A stretch of DNA of 64,000 bases from NCBI RefSeq assembly GCF_000004195.4, contig NC_030683.2:75921764-75985763 (forward strand), read 5' to 3'. A model generated the notes under the pieces. The model made no database searches, was not told the DNA's origin, and saw only the letters and a list, made by a program, of their open reading frames with translations. The position numbers and the translations under genes were made by a program. Shown here piece after piece: positions 1 to 10,454 of the stretch (its first letter is position 1; every line of letters starts with the position of its first letter). The stretch comes from Xenopus tropicalis (Eukaryota > Chordata > Amphibia > Anura > Pipidae).

Positions 1-219
1 AAGTCATTACCAGACATTCACAGTGAAAGGTGGCTTTCAGCTGTATATTAAGCAGCTATTGTAAACATACATGGTGCCCTTCATAGGGAAACACAGGCTC
101 AATGTCTGCAATGCTACAGGTGAGAGATGCAGGAGGGCAGTAAGTGTGATAGCTAAGAGTCAATTAAGCTCACAGCAAACAAGAGATGGAGGCAGTCAAA
201 GCGTTAATTAGACAGATAT
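1..219. other. no gene recognised
   Basis: I see no gene, RNA or recognisable repeat boundary in this stretch at the left edge of the window. Confidence 0.5.
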
Positions 220-360
220 TGTTTTTTTTAAAGAGGCTTCAGATGGGGTTTTTTGCCTTCCTCTGGATCAACTTGTAGTTAGGCAGGTTAGGTATAGGCA
301 TTATGGTTGAACTTGATGGACGTATGTCTTTTTTCAACCCAACTTACTATGTTACTATGT
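220..360 (+). mobile_element. CR1-type LINE 3' tail
   Basis: A 5'-truncated LINE tail. It holds the phrase gttgaacttgatggacgtat followed by a pyrimidine-rich stretch and the short repeat tactatgttactatgtta. The same tail, with small changes, ends the CR1 fragments at 27117-27474 and 36665-37602 and is embedded in both Myb-type transposons. No coding part is left. Confidence 0.7.
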
Positions 361-500
361 TACCAGGGTGGGGGACACAGGTGATCTTTGCTTACCACTA
401 GCATACCTCCCAACATTTTGAAAATGGAAAGAGGGACAAAAATTCTAATTCTCCCTTAGCTAATGTAAACATCAGAGGGAGAAGTAATAATCTCCGCTGC

Positions 501-2525
501 ATGCTGGCTAATGCGCGTAGCTTGTCGGGTAAATTAGGGGAGCTGCAAGCTATTGCATGTATTGAAAATTATGATTTAATAGGTATCACTGAGACCTGGT
601 GGGATGATAAATGTGACTGGGCTGCGAATTTAAATGATTATACACTTTTTAGGAGGGACAGAGAGATTAAAAAGGGTGGAGGGGTTTGTCTTTACGTAAA
701 GTCAGATTTAAAGCCATGTAATAAAGACATTACCAATGAAAACATTGAATCTCTTTGGGTAGAAATTTCAGTAGGGCTGAAGGTCACAAAGAAAATGATC
801 ATTGGTGTATGCTATAAACCACCCCGTATAGATGAGGGGGATGAGGCCCAGCTATTGTTGCAAATGGAGGAGGCTTCAAAACTGGGTCAAGTTGTTATTA
901 TGGGGGACTTTAATTATCCGGACATTGACTGGAGTAATGGGGTGGCTAAGTCAGAAAAAGCTAGTAGGTTTGTAAATATGCTAAATGACAACTTTTTATT
1001 TCAGGCGGTTCAAGAACCCACTAGGAATGACTCTATTTTGGACCTGGTGATATCTAATAATAATGAACTCATCTCTAACATTTGTGTGGGTGAGCATTTG
1101 GGGAACAGTGATCACAACATGGTCTCCTTTGAGATAATGCTGCAGAGACAGCTCTATAAGGGAGTAACTAAAACCCTCAATTTTAGACGTGCAGACTTTG
1201 CCAGTATAAGGGCATCTCTGCAATGTGTCAACTGGGAAAGGCTTTTCATGGGGTTAGACACAGAAGGAAAATGGAACATCTTTAAAACATTGCTTTGCAA
1301 GTATACACAACAGTATATTCCCCTTGTAAACAAGGAGAGGCATCGCAAAGCAAAACCTTTATGGCTGAATAAAAGTGTTATTGTCGAGGTTGGTAAGAAA
1401 AAACGTGCTTTTAGGGCATTCAAGTTAGCTGGGACAGCAGAAACTTTCATCAGGTACAAGGAAGCAAATAAAGCATGCAAAAAAGCTATCAAGCAAGCTA
1501 AAATAGAAATGGAAAGGAATATTGCAGCTAGGAGTAAAAAGAATCCAAAATTATTTTTTAATTATGTGAATAGTAAAAAAATGAAGCAAGAAGGGGTGGG
1601 AACTTTATTATCACAGGGGGGTAAGTTGGTTGATGAGAACGGGGAAAAAGCTGAAATTTTGAACTCTTATTTTTCATCTGTCTATACATCTGAGGAGCCA
1701 GATAATGAAGGCTTCTCTTGTAATATGCCAAGTTCTAGTAATTTAGCTACTGACGCATGGGTCACTCGGGAGGAAATTCAAAAGAGACTTGAACATGTAA
1801 AGGTAAACAAAGGTCCAGGGCCGGATGGGATTCATCCCAGGGTATTAAATGAGCTGAGCGCTGTGATTGCCAAGCCTCTTCACTTAATTTTTCAGGATTC
1901 ATTGAGGTCTGGCATGGTGCCGAGAGACTGGCGGATTGCTAATGTGGTGCCATTATTTAAAAAGGGATCCCGTTCTCAGCCTGAAAACTATAAGCCTGTT
2001 AGTCTGACATCAGTAGTAGGAAAACGTTTGGAAGGGGTAATAAGGGATAGGGTTCTTGAATACATTGCAGTTCACAATACTATTAGTTTGTGCCAGCATG
2101 GTTTTATGCGTAACAGATCTTGCCAGACTAATTTAGTCGCCTTTTATGAGGAGGTGAGTAGGAACCTTGATGCTGGAATGGCAGTTGATGTCATCTACTT
2201 GGACTTTGCTAAAGCGTTTGATACAGTACCTCACAGAAGGTTAATGATCAAATTAAGGAATATTGGCCTAGAACATAATATTTGTAATTGGATAGAGAAC
2301 TGGCTGAAGGATAGAGTACAAAGAGTGGTTGTAAATGGAACATTTTCTAATTGGACCAGTGTGGTTAGTGGAGTACCGCAGGGGTCAGTCCTTGGTCCTT
2401 TGCTTTTTAACTTGTTTATTAATGACCTGGAGGTAGGCATAGACAGTACTGTTTCTATTTTTGCTGATGACACTAAATTGTGCAAAGTTCCATGCAGGAT
2501 GCTGCCGCTTTGCAGAGCGATTTGA
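501..2525 (+). pseudogene. CR1 ORF2, endonuclease plus N-terminal reverse transcriptase (frame 1 part)
   Basis: This is the largest intact piece of a CR1 LINE ORF2. Residues 1-215 form an apurinic-type endonuclease (EEP fold): ITETWWDD supplies the catalytic Glu, [11 protein letters not shown] the Asp/Asn pair, and NSDHNMV the C-terminal Asp-His. Residues about 430-665 are the reverse transcriptase, with [38 protein letters not shown] and the catalytic FADDTKLC. The frame is open upstream of the first ATG (from about 465), so the true start may be earlier. After FADDTKLC the frame is lost: this copy reads gcaaagttcc at 2482 where the copy at 36676 has seven more bases (actataa), and translation leaves frame. 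It acts in cis in target-primed reverse transcription. Confidence 0.9.
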
Positions 2526-2824
2526 CAAAATTAGATAACTGGGCAGCAAACTGGAAAATGAGGTTCAATGTTGATAAGTGCAAAGTTATGCACTTTGGTA
2601 GAAATAATATAAACGCAAACTATCTACTGAATGGTAGTGTGTTGGGGGTATCCTTAATGGAGAAGGATCTAGGGGTTTTTGTTGATAACAAGTTGTCTAA
2701 TTCCAGGCAGTGTCATTCTGTGGCTACTAAAGCAAATAAAGTGCTGTCTTGTATAAAAAAGGGCATTGACTCAAGGGATGAGAACATAATTTTGCCCCAG
2801 GTCCCTGGTAAGGCCTCACCTTGA
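2480..2824 (+). pseudogene. CR1 ORF2, reverse transcriptase middle part (frame-shifted continuation)
   Basis: It continues the CR1 reverse transcriptase after the 7-base deletion near 2482. It encodes the thumb and post-catalytic region with [20 protein letters not shown] and CKVMHFG, typical of CR1/L2-like reverse transcriptases after the FADD box. It ends in a second frameshift: 2790-2805 reads ttttgccccaggtccctg where the copy at about 36994 has ttttgcctctttataggtcc, five bases longer. Not a separate gene. Confidence 0.85.
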
Positions 2825-2831
2825 GTATGCA

Positions 2832-3284
2832 GTGCGGTTTTGGGCTCCAGTCCTTAAGAGGGATATTAATGAGCTGGAGAAAGTGCAGAGACGTGCAACT
2901 AAACTGGTTAATGGGATGGAAGATTTAAACTATGAGGTGAGACTGTCGAGGTTGAGGTTGTTTTCTCTGGAAAAGAGGCGCTTGCGAGGGGACATGATTA
3001 CTCTGTACAAGTACATTAGAGGGGATTATAGGCAGTTGGGGGATGTTCTTTTTTCCCATAAAAACAATCAATGCACCAGAGGTCACCCCTTTAGATTAGA
3101 GGAACGGAGATTCCATTTGAAGCAGTGTAGGGGGTTTTTCACGGTGAGGGCAGTGAGGTTGGGGAATGCCCTTCCTAGTGATGTGGTAATGGCAGATTCT
3201 GTTAATGCCTTTAAGAGGGGCCTGGATGAGTTCTTGATCAATCAGAATATCCAAGGCTATTGTGATACTAATATCTACAGTTAG
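2832..3284 (+). pseudogene. CR1 ORF2, C-terminal part (frame-shifted continuation)
   Basis: The last 150 residues of the CR1 ORF2. FWAPVLKRDINELEKVQRRA is the characteristic C-terminal block of CR1-group polymerases, followed by LRGDMITLYKYI and LPSDVVMADSVNAFKRGLD. It ends in a natural TAG at the same place as the copies at 27117-27474 and 36665-37602, confirming the ORF2 stop. It is joined to the preceding segment by repair of a 5-base deletion, so it is not an independent protein. Confidence 0.85.
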
Positions 3285-3338
3285 TACTAGTGGTTGTATT
3301 TATAGTTTATGTATGTGAGTGTATAGATTGGTAGGTGT

Positions 3339-3600
3339 GATTACAGTTTTGCTAATGAAGGTAAAGTTGCCCTTTAAGCTGTGAGTCTCAGTTCCCCCAA
3401 GCGACCTGTTTAGCTTATTAGTTACAATTGTATCTCAGCGCAGGTGTAGCTTGTTAACTTTCTGGGCTCTCTGCCAAAAGCCAACTTATTTAATTAAGTC
3501 TGAGAACAATGTATCTATGTGCAGGTGAAGCTTGTTAAGATTTCTGTGCTCTCTGCCAAAAGCTACTTTTTAATTAAGTTTGCATCTTTTTTAGCATTCA
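3339..3600. repeat. unclassified repeat with one internal tandem duplication
   Basis: There is no coding capacity. About 80 bp is duplicated in tandem: the phrase ctctctgccaaaag occurs at about 3468 and again at about 3550, each preceded by a gcaggtg..agcttgttaa block. This probably belongs to the older repeat that flanks the CR1 insertion. Confidence 0.5.
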
Positions 3601-4044
3601 GTGCAGGAGATTAAAGGGAAATGAGGGACTTTTCAGTAAGAATCCGGGACTGCGGGCTGAGCTGTTAAAAGAGGGACTGTCCCGACAAAATCGGGACAGT
3701 TGGGTGGGGTTGGGTTGGGGTTGATTCACTAAAGTGCGATAAATTTTATCGCACGCTTTTTTGCGTTAAATAAGATGCGTCAAATAGCATGCGATTCACA
3801 ACAGTATTACCGCGTGCGTTAATTTTCGCGCTGAAAAGAATACGAACGCATGATTCACAAACACTTAGGCGCGCTAAATATCGCATTGGTCTATGCGAAA
3901 ATTAACACCTACTTCAGGCAGGCGATAATTATAGAAAAGTACAGGTAATGAGTTTTTGGCAATAAAATATGGACTTAGCAGTGTTATTTATTCAAGTATG
4001 TGTTTTTTTACGAAATTTTACTAAAGTCTTGGCATGTATGTAAT

Positions 4045-4228
4045 TTCGCTACTATAGCGATAAATATTTTGTCGCCATAATATGCAGTACTGTAGCGGTA
4101 AATATTTAGTCGCCATAATATGCAGTACTGTAGCGGTAAATATTTAGTCGCCATAATATGCAGTACTGTAGCGGTAAATATTTAGTCTCCATAACATGCA
4201 GTACTGTAGCGGTAAATATTTAGCTGCA
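4045..4228. repeat. 38-bp minisatellite inside transposon copy A
   Basis: About four and a half tandem copies of a 38-bp unit containing gtagcggtaaatatttagtc and ataatatgcagtact. Copy B has about three related units on the opposite strand at 24090-24187, so the array is an old part of the family and varies in length between copies. Confidence 0.85.
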
Positions 4229-4366
4229 CAAATACATTACTTATTTGTCGCGACTTTGTAATCTCGCGACTTGCGGACATTTTGTAGCAACTTTGTAATC
4301 TCGTGACATGTGCGACTTGCGGCCATTTTGTGTCATTGAGCCTGCAGTCACACTACAGAGAGCATC

Positions 4367-4612
4367 ATGCCTGGGGTTCTGATCTGCTACCAGGGGAGAG
4401 GCGCTATATTGTGACTTTTTTCCTGCGCTCAGGATATGACAGTCTGCCACTGGGGCCCTTAGGGGTCCACGAGAGGAAGAGGGCAATCCTGCGTGACCTC
4501 CAAGACGGGTTGCGTGCCAGGTTTGCCCTTGATGTGGACCTCCGCCTGCTCCAGCGCATATGGTCGGACCTGAAGCGCAGGAATTCAGATCTGGTCGCTG
4601 AAATAGCGGAAG
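4367..4612 (+). pseudogene. exon 1 of Myb/SANT-like transposon protein (copy A, broken)
   Basis: It corresponds to the exon at 23726-23972 of copy B. The frame after the start region reads DLLPGERRYIVTFFL, then GPLGVHERKRAILRDLQDGL, RFALDVDLRLLQRIWSDLKR and RNSDLVAEIAE. The ending, a Trp followed by DLKRR, resembles the third helix of Myb/SANT-like domains in Harbinger-type transposon DNA-binding proteins and their host derivatives. Two lesions are visible. One T is missing after ATGCCTGGGGTT, which puts the ATG at 4367 out of frame with the domain (an out-of-phase upstream ATG opens the frame instead). The splice donor, gtaatt in copy B, reads ataatt here at 4613. Confidence 0.6.
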
Positions 4613-5301
4613 ATAATTATTGTACTTTATTATGCTTTTACAGAATACGTTCAGTAAAAGATTTAGCAAGTAATTTGAACTAAAAGTACAAATGTAAGAA
4701 ATGTCAGGGATGACGAAAGTAACATAGTAACATAGTAAGTTGGGTTGAAATAAGACATACGTCCATCACGTTCAACCATAATGCCAGTGAGGAACTGAAA
4801 TGTTGGTCACAATAAACCTCTGAATATTATTTCACATCTTTGTGACTCCTTGTGAAAATCCTGTGTGTGCCATCACCCCATGCCTGTCTAGATTTTGTTT
4901 TGCCACAGGCACCCAGGTATTATTCTTCCTTATGGTGTGCAGCTTCCCAACACTTCAAATTGTATATATATATATATATATATACACATCTATTTTCAAA
5001 TACATATGCATAAATAAGTTTAAAGCAGGGGGGAAGCAGCAGGGAGTGGCCCATAGTGTGAGTCATTTGGGGAAGGATCACAAATGTTTTAGGGGGCCCT
5101 GGCTAACAATGTCTGTGTGTCCTTTGTATTGATGTGAGGGTTCACAGGGGGAGGGGCCATTGGGGGCATGGGAGGAGGGGGGCCCAAAAAATGTTGTTGT
5201 GAGGGGCCCCGTTATTTATGATGGTGTATGAATGTATATATATATATATATATGTGTATAATATATTACACAAAATAACATCTTGCAATGCTATCTCACA
5301 G
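4613..5301 (+). other. intron of the copy A Myb/SANT-like gene (donor mutated)
   Basis: The acceptor is intact (ctatctcacag before 5302) but the donor GT has become AT. The intron holds a CR1 tail in reverse orientation (about 4718-4780), a PLE-type end with ctgaaatgttggtcacaa (about 4797-4850), a (TA)n run at 4962-4984 and another at about 5235-5255. Copy B has the same set, so these insertions happened before the two copies separated. Confidence 0.65.
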
Positions 5302-5652
5302 AACTTCAGCTGGACGTAGCGCCTCATCCCCAGGCCCAATCCCAGGCACCCCAGGCTGCAGAGGCTGTCCAGGCCCCTGAGGCCCCACAGGCACCCGAGG
5401 ACCCCCGAGGCACCTGAGGCCCCCCGAGCCACCTGAGGCCCCCGAGGCACCTGAGACCCCCGAGGCCGATTTTGCTCCCCTGGCCAAAGACTGGGAAGAG
5501 GCAACTCCTCAGTCCGAAGAAGTGGGGACCCAGACATCACCATCCCGGATAGACCTCACTCTTCGGTCCATACAAGAGGACATTGCCTCCATGAAGGCCC
5601 AGTTGGTCAGAGTGGAGCAGAAAGTGGGCACATTTACAGGCAGCAAGCCCTA
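5302..5652 (+). pseudogene. exon 2 of Myb/SANT-like transposon protein (copy A)
   Basis: It opens with aacttcagctggacg after a good acceptor and encodes a Pro/Ala/Glu-rich linker (QAPEAPQAPE), which goes out of frame at about 5400-5460 in a run of near-repeats. The last part is clean: SRIDLTLRSIQEDIASMKAQ, then LVRVEQKVGTFTGSKP and a TAA at 5650-5652. This ending looks like a short coiled coil, as expected for a dimerising DNA-binding protein. AATAAA-like signals follow at about 5700. Exon 1 and exon 2 together would give roughly 200 residues, the size of Myb/SANT-coiled-coil proteins. Confidence 0.6.
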
Positions 5653-6230
5653 AGTTTTATATTTTTAGAGTTTTATATTTTTTAAAATGTTATTGTTGTA
5701 ATAAAAGTTGTTTTATTTTTGTACTTTTGAACTGAGTAATGTCTAATTATTTTTCCTTCCTTGATATGGTATTCTATACTTTCATGTAGTTTCTCCTACA
5801 CTCTTACATTTATCAGTAACAGCATCAATATGCTATATGGGTTAAATGTTTGCAAATATTCTGCCAACAATTTTGTCTTTAGGCCATTTTGCTGAATAGT
5901 AAAACTTGCGTTAATTAGTACGTAGCGTATTTTCTGGCAAGTGTGATAACTGCCAATCAAATGTTTTGTTGCCAGAATAATTGCAATATTATATTTGTCC
6001 CCATTTAATAAAGTGCCCATAACATATTTGCCATTTATTCTGTGTCTAAAATCTCACACTTAATTTAAGCCACTTTAGCAAACGGACCCCTAAGTATTTG
6101 GCTAAATATTCTTCATTTTATTATCTCAAGCACTTTTTTTTGTTACTTATATTTTTATTGTTTTTTTTTTTGCAAATAAACATTTATACAGCACCTCTCT
6201 AGCACTCTCACTCTGTGCTCTCCCAGGGCA
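5653..6230. other. non-coding right interior of copy A
   Basis: AT-rich sequence shared with copy B (about 21860-22440). It includes actttagcaaacggacccct at about 6073-6092, which resembles the element's own terminus and may mark an older nested end. A 65-75 codon frame antisense to the Myb gene is open in both copies, but its differences look unconstrained. Confidence 0.45.
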
Positions 6231-6488
6231 AAATGTTGCCAGTTTTATGCTGCTGATTGCCGCGTGCGTAATGTCGCGACAATTAGCACTTGTGATAATT
6301 AGCGTGCATGCAAAAAGTAGCGCACACGTTATTTAGCGCGACTAAAATATCACACGCGGTATCGTGCGTAAATTAGCGCAAGTGTGCTAATAGTGAATCG
6401 TGCGTTAAGTCGCGAAAATTTAGAAGTGATAACATTTTTAACGCACGCTATAAATAGCGCACGTTAAAACGCACTTTAGTGAATCGGC

Positions 6489-7300
6489 CCCATTATGTCT
6501 ACAGATAAATCTTTTATTCTCTTGTATGCCTGGATAAATAAACGCACATCTATTTCCCTGTGCCACTTTTTGTTTATCCTTAGTTTTTAATACATCACTT
6601 CTTTCAATCTTATTGACTCTTTCTTTATATGTTCTTCTCTGAACCCCCTATCTCTAAATCTATTGGAGATACATTTTTTTCTTGTTGGTGTTGTTCTGCT
6701 GGATTTGAGCAGTTCTGCCCATACAAGATATTTTGAATATTTAAATTTTTTGGGGAAATGGTTATTGCTTGCAAGACACATTCACTTGTTACAAAGAACG
6801 TTTTAAAATTCGTTTGTCTTTCTTTATTTTAAATTTCCAATAGAAAATGTATATTAGATTGATAGTAATTAAGGGTAAATTCCAAGTTTAGACTGTTGTT
6901 ATTAATTTGTAATTAAGTTTTATTTACAAACATGCAGAATTGCCATGGGAACAAGATACGTGCCCAGCTATACAAATTTATTTATGGGACTATGGAAACA
7001 ACATCATGTAAATCCGAAGTTAGGCATGTAGCTCATCCTATGGCGCAGGTTCATAGATGATATTATATTAATATGTCGGGGCACTGAGACATGACTTCTA
7101 TAATTCATTAATGATATTAATGAGCAATCAATTCACTAAACTATATTACCTTTTTCTTTTTTTTGTTATTTTATTTTTCCTTAGCCTTGGGGCCCTGACG
7201 TCATAGCTTTTTTCAACATTCTGTACTCCCACCATGTGAGTAACTGGAAAATATGGTGCCATTTCCTGTTGCTTCTGGATATCACTCTCGATCAATCTCT
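6489..7300. other. no gene recognised
   Basis: AT-rich intergenic sequence. I found no coding region with family resemblance and no clear repeat ends. Confidence 0.5.
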
Positions 7301-7309
7301 TATTATGTT

Positions 7310-7930
7310 GCTTTTAAAAAACCAACATACTGTTCTTTGACTTCAGCTGCTCTTCTGATTCTTATTTTTCTTATTCTTATTCTTAGCGCCCTCCATTTTC
7401 TAAACGCTACTCCTCGTACAGTTTTAGGGGTACAACACCCAGACTCTCCACACTTCTTCATCTTATAGCGGAGCAGGATGTTTGTGCTTTTATAAGCAAA
7501 CCCGCCCCCCATCTTTTTGTGGTATCCTTCCGAACACCCCAATTTTTCCATTGAAGATTTTCAAACTGCTGCCACACTTACAGCTTTGAAGCTACACCCC
7601 CCCCAGACTTGAATAACATAATCATGAGATCATCCCAAGTGAACCAGTGACATTTGTTGTATGACTCAAAGAGGGAGGAGCCAACAACAGCCAATCAAAT
7701 TTCACCAACTGACTTTAATGGTAAAATTTAAACTGCTGCCAATCTTACAGCTTTGAGGCTACACTCACCAAACTTGAATCACATTCAGTCATGGGGTCAA
7801 CCTGAATGAAAATGGGCACCAAAAATTGAATGGGGCAACTAACAGCCAATCAGATTTTACCTTTTGACTTTCAATGGAGGAAATACAACCTGCTGCCATT
7901 CTCACAGTAATAACGCCAGGGTCCCCAAAC
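7310..7930. repeat. dispersed repeat built of imperfect tandem units
   Basis: It contains recurring phrases such as aaactgctgcca, tcacag, gccagggtccccaaac and gccaatcagatttt. The same phrases in the same order appear at 57215-58085, as does the opening (ccaacat, gacttcagct, ttctaaacgct). This is therefore an interspersed family whose body is a tandem array of units of about 100-130 bp. No coding potential. Confidence 0.65.
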
Positions 7931-7974
7931 ACCTGTGGCCCAATCTCCTAACCGATATGTGTAATGAGTAGCAC

Positions 7975-9130
7975 CATATGGATCAAAAAAGTTAAAAAGC
8001 CTTTATTCCAACATGGATAATGCAAGCAAAGTTTCAAGCAGCAACATGCCTTTTTTCAAGCTCACTGACACTTTAGTTATTATTCCTTTTATAGACAAGA
8101 TAACAGTGCCATCTATTGGTAATAATGTATAATTACAAATAACCAAATAACTTACAGATACAAATAGATACACATGTATATATACTTTGTGTCTCTTATT
8201 AAGAAACATGATAAAAAAAAAGTATCTGTAAAAAATAAAGAATAAAACCACAATTAAAATCCAATCTCATGGAAAAATGGCCTGTAAATCGTATTCCCTA
8301 TTCAAACCATTAGGTGTCAAAGTTTCTAGGTGACTGATCCACATAGTCTCCTTAACTCTATCAATCCATTGTCTCAGTTTTAGTATGTTGATCTATCACC
8401 TGGAAATAATAGAAACTGTTGCTCTTCTTTGTTACTGCCTAAATCTGAATTAACAATCCATGAACCGACTGTTTTTGTTCTTTTATAGGACATTAGTGGC
8501 AGTGGTTTAAAACACTCCACATCTGGGATTTGTGAAAAAAAAAACTCCTCCAAGGACCAATCATATTATTGATCCCATCTAAATCATTCATACACCATCA
8601 ATAAAATGATACCAACAAAGACAATATTCATGTGAATTGTATTTCTTTTCAAATATATTCATGAAGATGTTAGTATAGGATGGAGCCACATTGGAACCCA
8701 TGGTGGTCCCCCTGAGTTGAATGAAACATTGATCCTGGAACAGAAAGAAGTTATTATATAGAATCAACTCAAAGCATTTTATTGCAACATTTTTTTGAAC
8801 ACCATCCAGTGCCTCATCCCTCTCTGATTGGATATGAACAGCCTCCTCACCCCCATTCCCTATGCTCTGTAATTTTTAAAAAAAATCACCAGTATGCATG
8901 TTGCATCACATATGGATTGATGATCTATATAAAAGGTGCGTGCTTCAGTCTCTTTGGGTATTTTGGGGAGAAAATAGAACACCAGAGTTATCAGATGATC
9001 AATCACCAAATACCTTGCCAATTGTTCATCTATCACTTTCAAATCAACGTTTCCATTACCAACTCTGTCACTCTTAAGTGCTATACTACTTTTGCCATGT
9101 ATGGAGCGTTGCTATAAAAATATCCTTGTG
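7975..9130 (-). mobile_element. degenerate Penelope-like element (PLE), reverse transcriptase and 3' end
   Basis: Read on the minus strand. The RT motif FYFLPKIPKE (PLE consensus LPKIHK) lies near 8960-8990. The block GTTMGSNVAPSYTNIFMNIF follows at about 8653-8712, then a broken FID-D motif near 8605 (here FIDGV then stops). Text related to the end of the GIY-YIG domain (ETLTPNGLNREYDLQ) lies near 8280-8330. Stops and frameshifts break all frames. Downstream at 8010-8070 is the typical short PLE end with a decayed hammerhead-like motif. It has the PLE order: RT, then GIY-YIG, then a repeat-like tail. Confidence 0.7.
8010..8070 (-). ncRNA. decayed hammerhead-ribozyme-like motif at PLE end
   Basis: The minus strand reads cttgaaaaaaggcatgttgc, then tgcttgaaactttg. 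This aligns with a minimal hammerhead layout (CUGANGA, stem II, GAAA, short stem III), but CUGANGA and stem II are mutated. PLEs are known to carry hammerhead motifs in their terminal repeats, and this one lies just past the PLE coding remnants. Probably inactive. Confidence 0.35.
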
Positions 9131-9209
9131 ACTTTTTTAAGTGGGACAGACAGGTAGACAGTTGAAAGAAGGGATCGGTAAACACACATCAGAAATAAGA
9201 CATAGTAGG

Positions 9210-10453
9210 GCTGATTCACTAAAGTGCGTTAAAACGTGCAATATTTATAGCGTGCGATAAAAATTTTATCGTGTCTAAATTTTCGCCACTTAACGCATGA
9301 TTCACTATAAGCATACTTGTGCTAATTTACGCGTGATATTGCATGCGGCATTTACCGCATGCACGCTAATTAACGCCTATTATTATGTGCGCTAATAGTT
9401 GCCCCGTATAAATAGTAGCATATAAATAGTAGCCGCATATAAATGGTGCATATAAATAGTAGCATATAAATAGTAGCCACATATAAATATTTATAAGCTA
9501 CTATTTATATGTGGCTACTATTTATATGCGGCTACTATTTATATGTGGCTACTATTTATATGCGGCTACTATTTATATGTGGCTACTATTTATATGCTAC
9601 TATTTATATGCACTATTTATATGTGGCTACTATTTATATGGTACTATTTATATGCACTATTTATATGTGGCTACTATTTATATGGTACTATTTATATGCA
9701 CTATTTATATGTGGCTACTATTTATATGCTACTATTTATATGCACTATTTATATGTGGCTACTATTTATATGCACTATTTATATGCACTATTTATATGTG
9801 GCTACTATTTATATGCTACTATTTATATGCACTATTTATATGTGGCTACTATTTATATGGTACTATTTATATGCACTATTTATATGTGGCTACTATTTAT
9901 ATGCTACTATTTATATGCACTATTTATATGTGGCTACTATTTATATGCACTATTTATATGCACTATTTATATGTGGCTACTATTTATATGCTACTATTTA
10001 TATGCACTATTTATATGTGGCTACTATTTATATGCTACTATTTATATGCACTATTTATATGTGGCTACTATTTATATGCTACTATTTATATGCGGCAAAC
10101 TGGAGGCTACATTACTCTAGGGCCAACACAGACTTAAATAAATCCCACTGCAAAGTTCATATTTTATTGCCAAAAGCTCATTAACTGTACTTTTCTATAA
10201 TTACTGCCTGCCTCAAGTAGGTGTTAATTTTCGCATAGTCTAATGCGATATTTAGCGCATCTAAGTGTTTGTGAATCATGCGTTAGTATTCTTTTCTGCG
10301 CGCTAATTAACGCATGCGTTAAAATTACCGCAAGCGGTTGCACGCAAATTAATGCATGCGATAATACTGTAGTGAATCGCGCGCTAATTGGCGCGTCTTT
10401 TTTAACGCAAAAAAGCGTGCGATAAAAATTAACGCACTTTAGTGAATCAACCC
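9210..10453. mobile_element. non-coding member of the Myb-type TIR transposon family
   Basis: The ends are gggctgattcactaaagtgc and gcactttagtgaatcaaccc, matching copies A and B. The right arm (10130-10453) is nearly the reverse complement of the left arm of copy A, including the phrases cctcaagtaggtgttaattt and gcatagtctaatgcgat. The coding middle is absent and is replaced by a minisatellite. The flanks hold agt next to each end, a possible 3-bp target duplication. Confidence 0.75.
9400..10095. repeat. expanded 15-17-bp minisatellite (ctactatttatatg plus gtgg or variants)
   Basis: More than 40 tandem units, mixing ctactatttatatgtgg, tactatttatatg and cactatttatatg. The first part (9400-9495) runs in the opposite orientation (ataaatagtagc), so the array has a dyad near 9490 and can fold back. 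Long open frames here come only from stop-free repetition (YLYA/FIC-type peptides) and are not genes. Confidence 0.9.
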
Positions 10454-10454
10454 T

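Larger units (their letters stand above)
450..3338 (+). mobile_element. nearly complete CR1-clade non-LTR retrotransposon
   Basis: It runs from the start of an endonuclease-reverse transcriptase ORF2 to just past its stop. Compared with the copy at 27117-27474, homology stops at about 3338, inside the 3' untranslated region. The usual tail (aacttgatggcc...ctatgtaactatg) is absent, so the element has lost its own 3' end. No ORF1 is visible. ORF2 is broken by two small deletions, so this copy is dead, but it is the best-preserved LINE in the window. Confidence 0.85.
403..3708. mobile_element. TIR-like repeat interrupted by the CR1 LINE
   Basis: The left edge reads cctcccaacattttg and the right edge ends gggacagttgggtggg, forming an imperfect inverted pair (cctcccaac against gttgggtgg). 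A related right end, tgttgggaggtatg, occurs at about 30696-30709. Internal text on both sides (agagggacaaaa and agagggactgtcccga) also looks like one family. I infer an older DNA element into which the CR1 copy inserted. The pairing is short and no target duplication was found. Confidence 0.4.
3718..6488 (+). mobile_element. TIR DNA transposon, copy A, carrying a Myb/SANT-like gene
   Basis: It is bounded by inverted ends: left ttgattcactaaagtgcgat, right gcactttagtgaatcggccc. The ends are rich in GCG/CGC words, and the left arm contains a 10-bp hairpin (gtgcgataaa/tttatcgcac). The same ends bound 9210-10453 and 21630-24540, so three family members lie in the window. Copy B (21630-24540) is inverted relative to this one and about the same size. 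Inside are a 38-bp minisatellite, a two-exon Myb/SANT-like gene (broken here), an embedded CR1 tail plus PLE-type end, and TA microsatellites. A Harbinger-like origin is plausible because those elements pair a Myb-like protein with a separate nuclease, but I see no nuclease ORF. Confidence 0.75.

Noticed and set aside
5796..6020. A 65-80 codon frame shared by transposon copies A (minus strand, 5796-6020) and B (plus strand, 22061-22306)
   Set aside because: Of five base differences counted, three change the residue and one indel shifts the end, so there is no sign of coding constraint.
9509..10184. Three overlapping open frames of 203-213 codons rich in YLYA, FIC and ATIYM
   Set aside because: They are the three frames of a stop-free 15-17-bp minisatellite; no domain and no conservation is expected.
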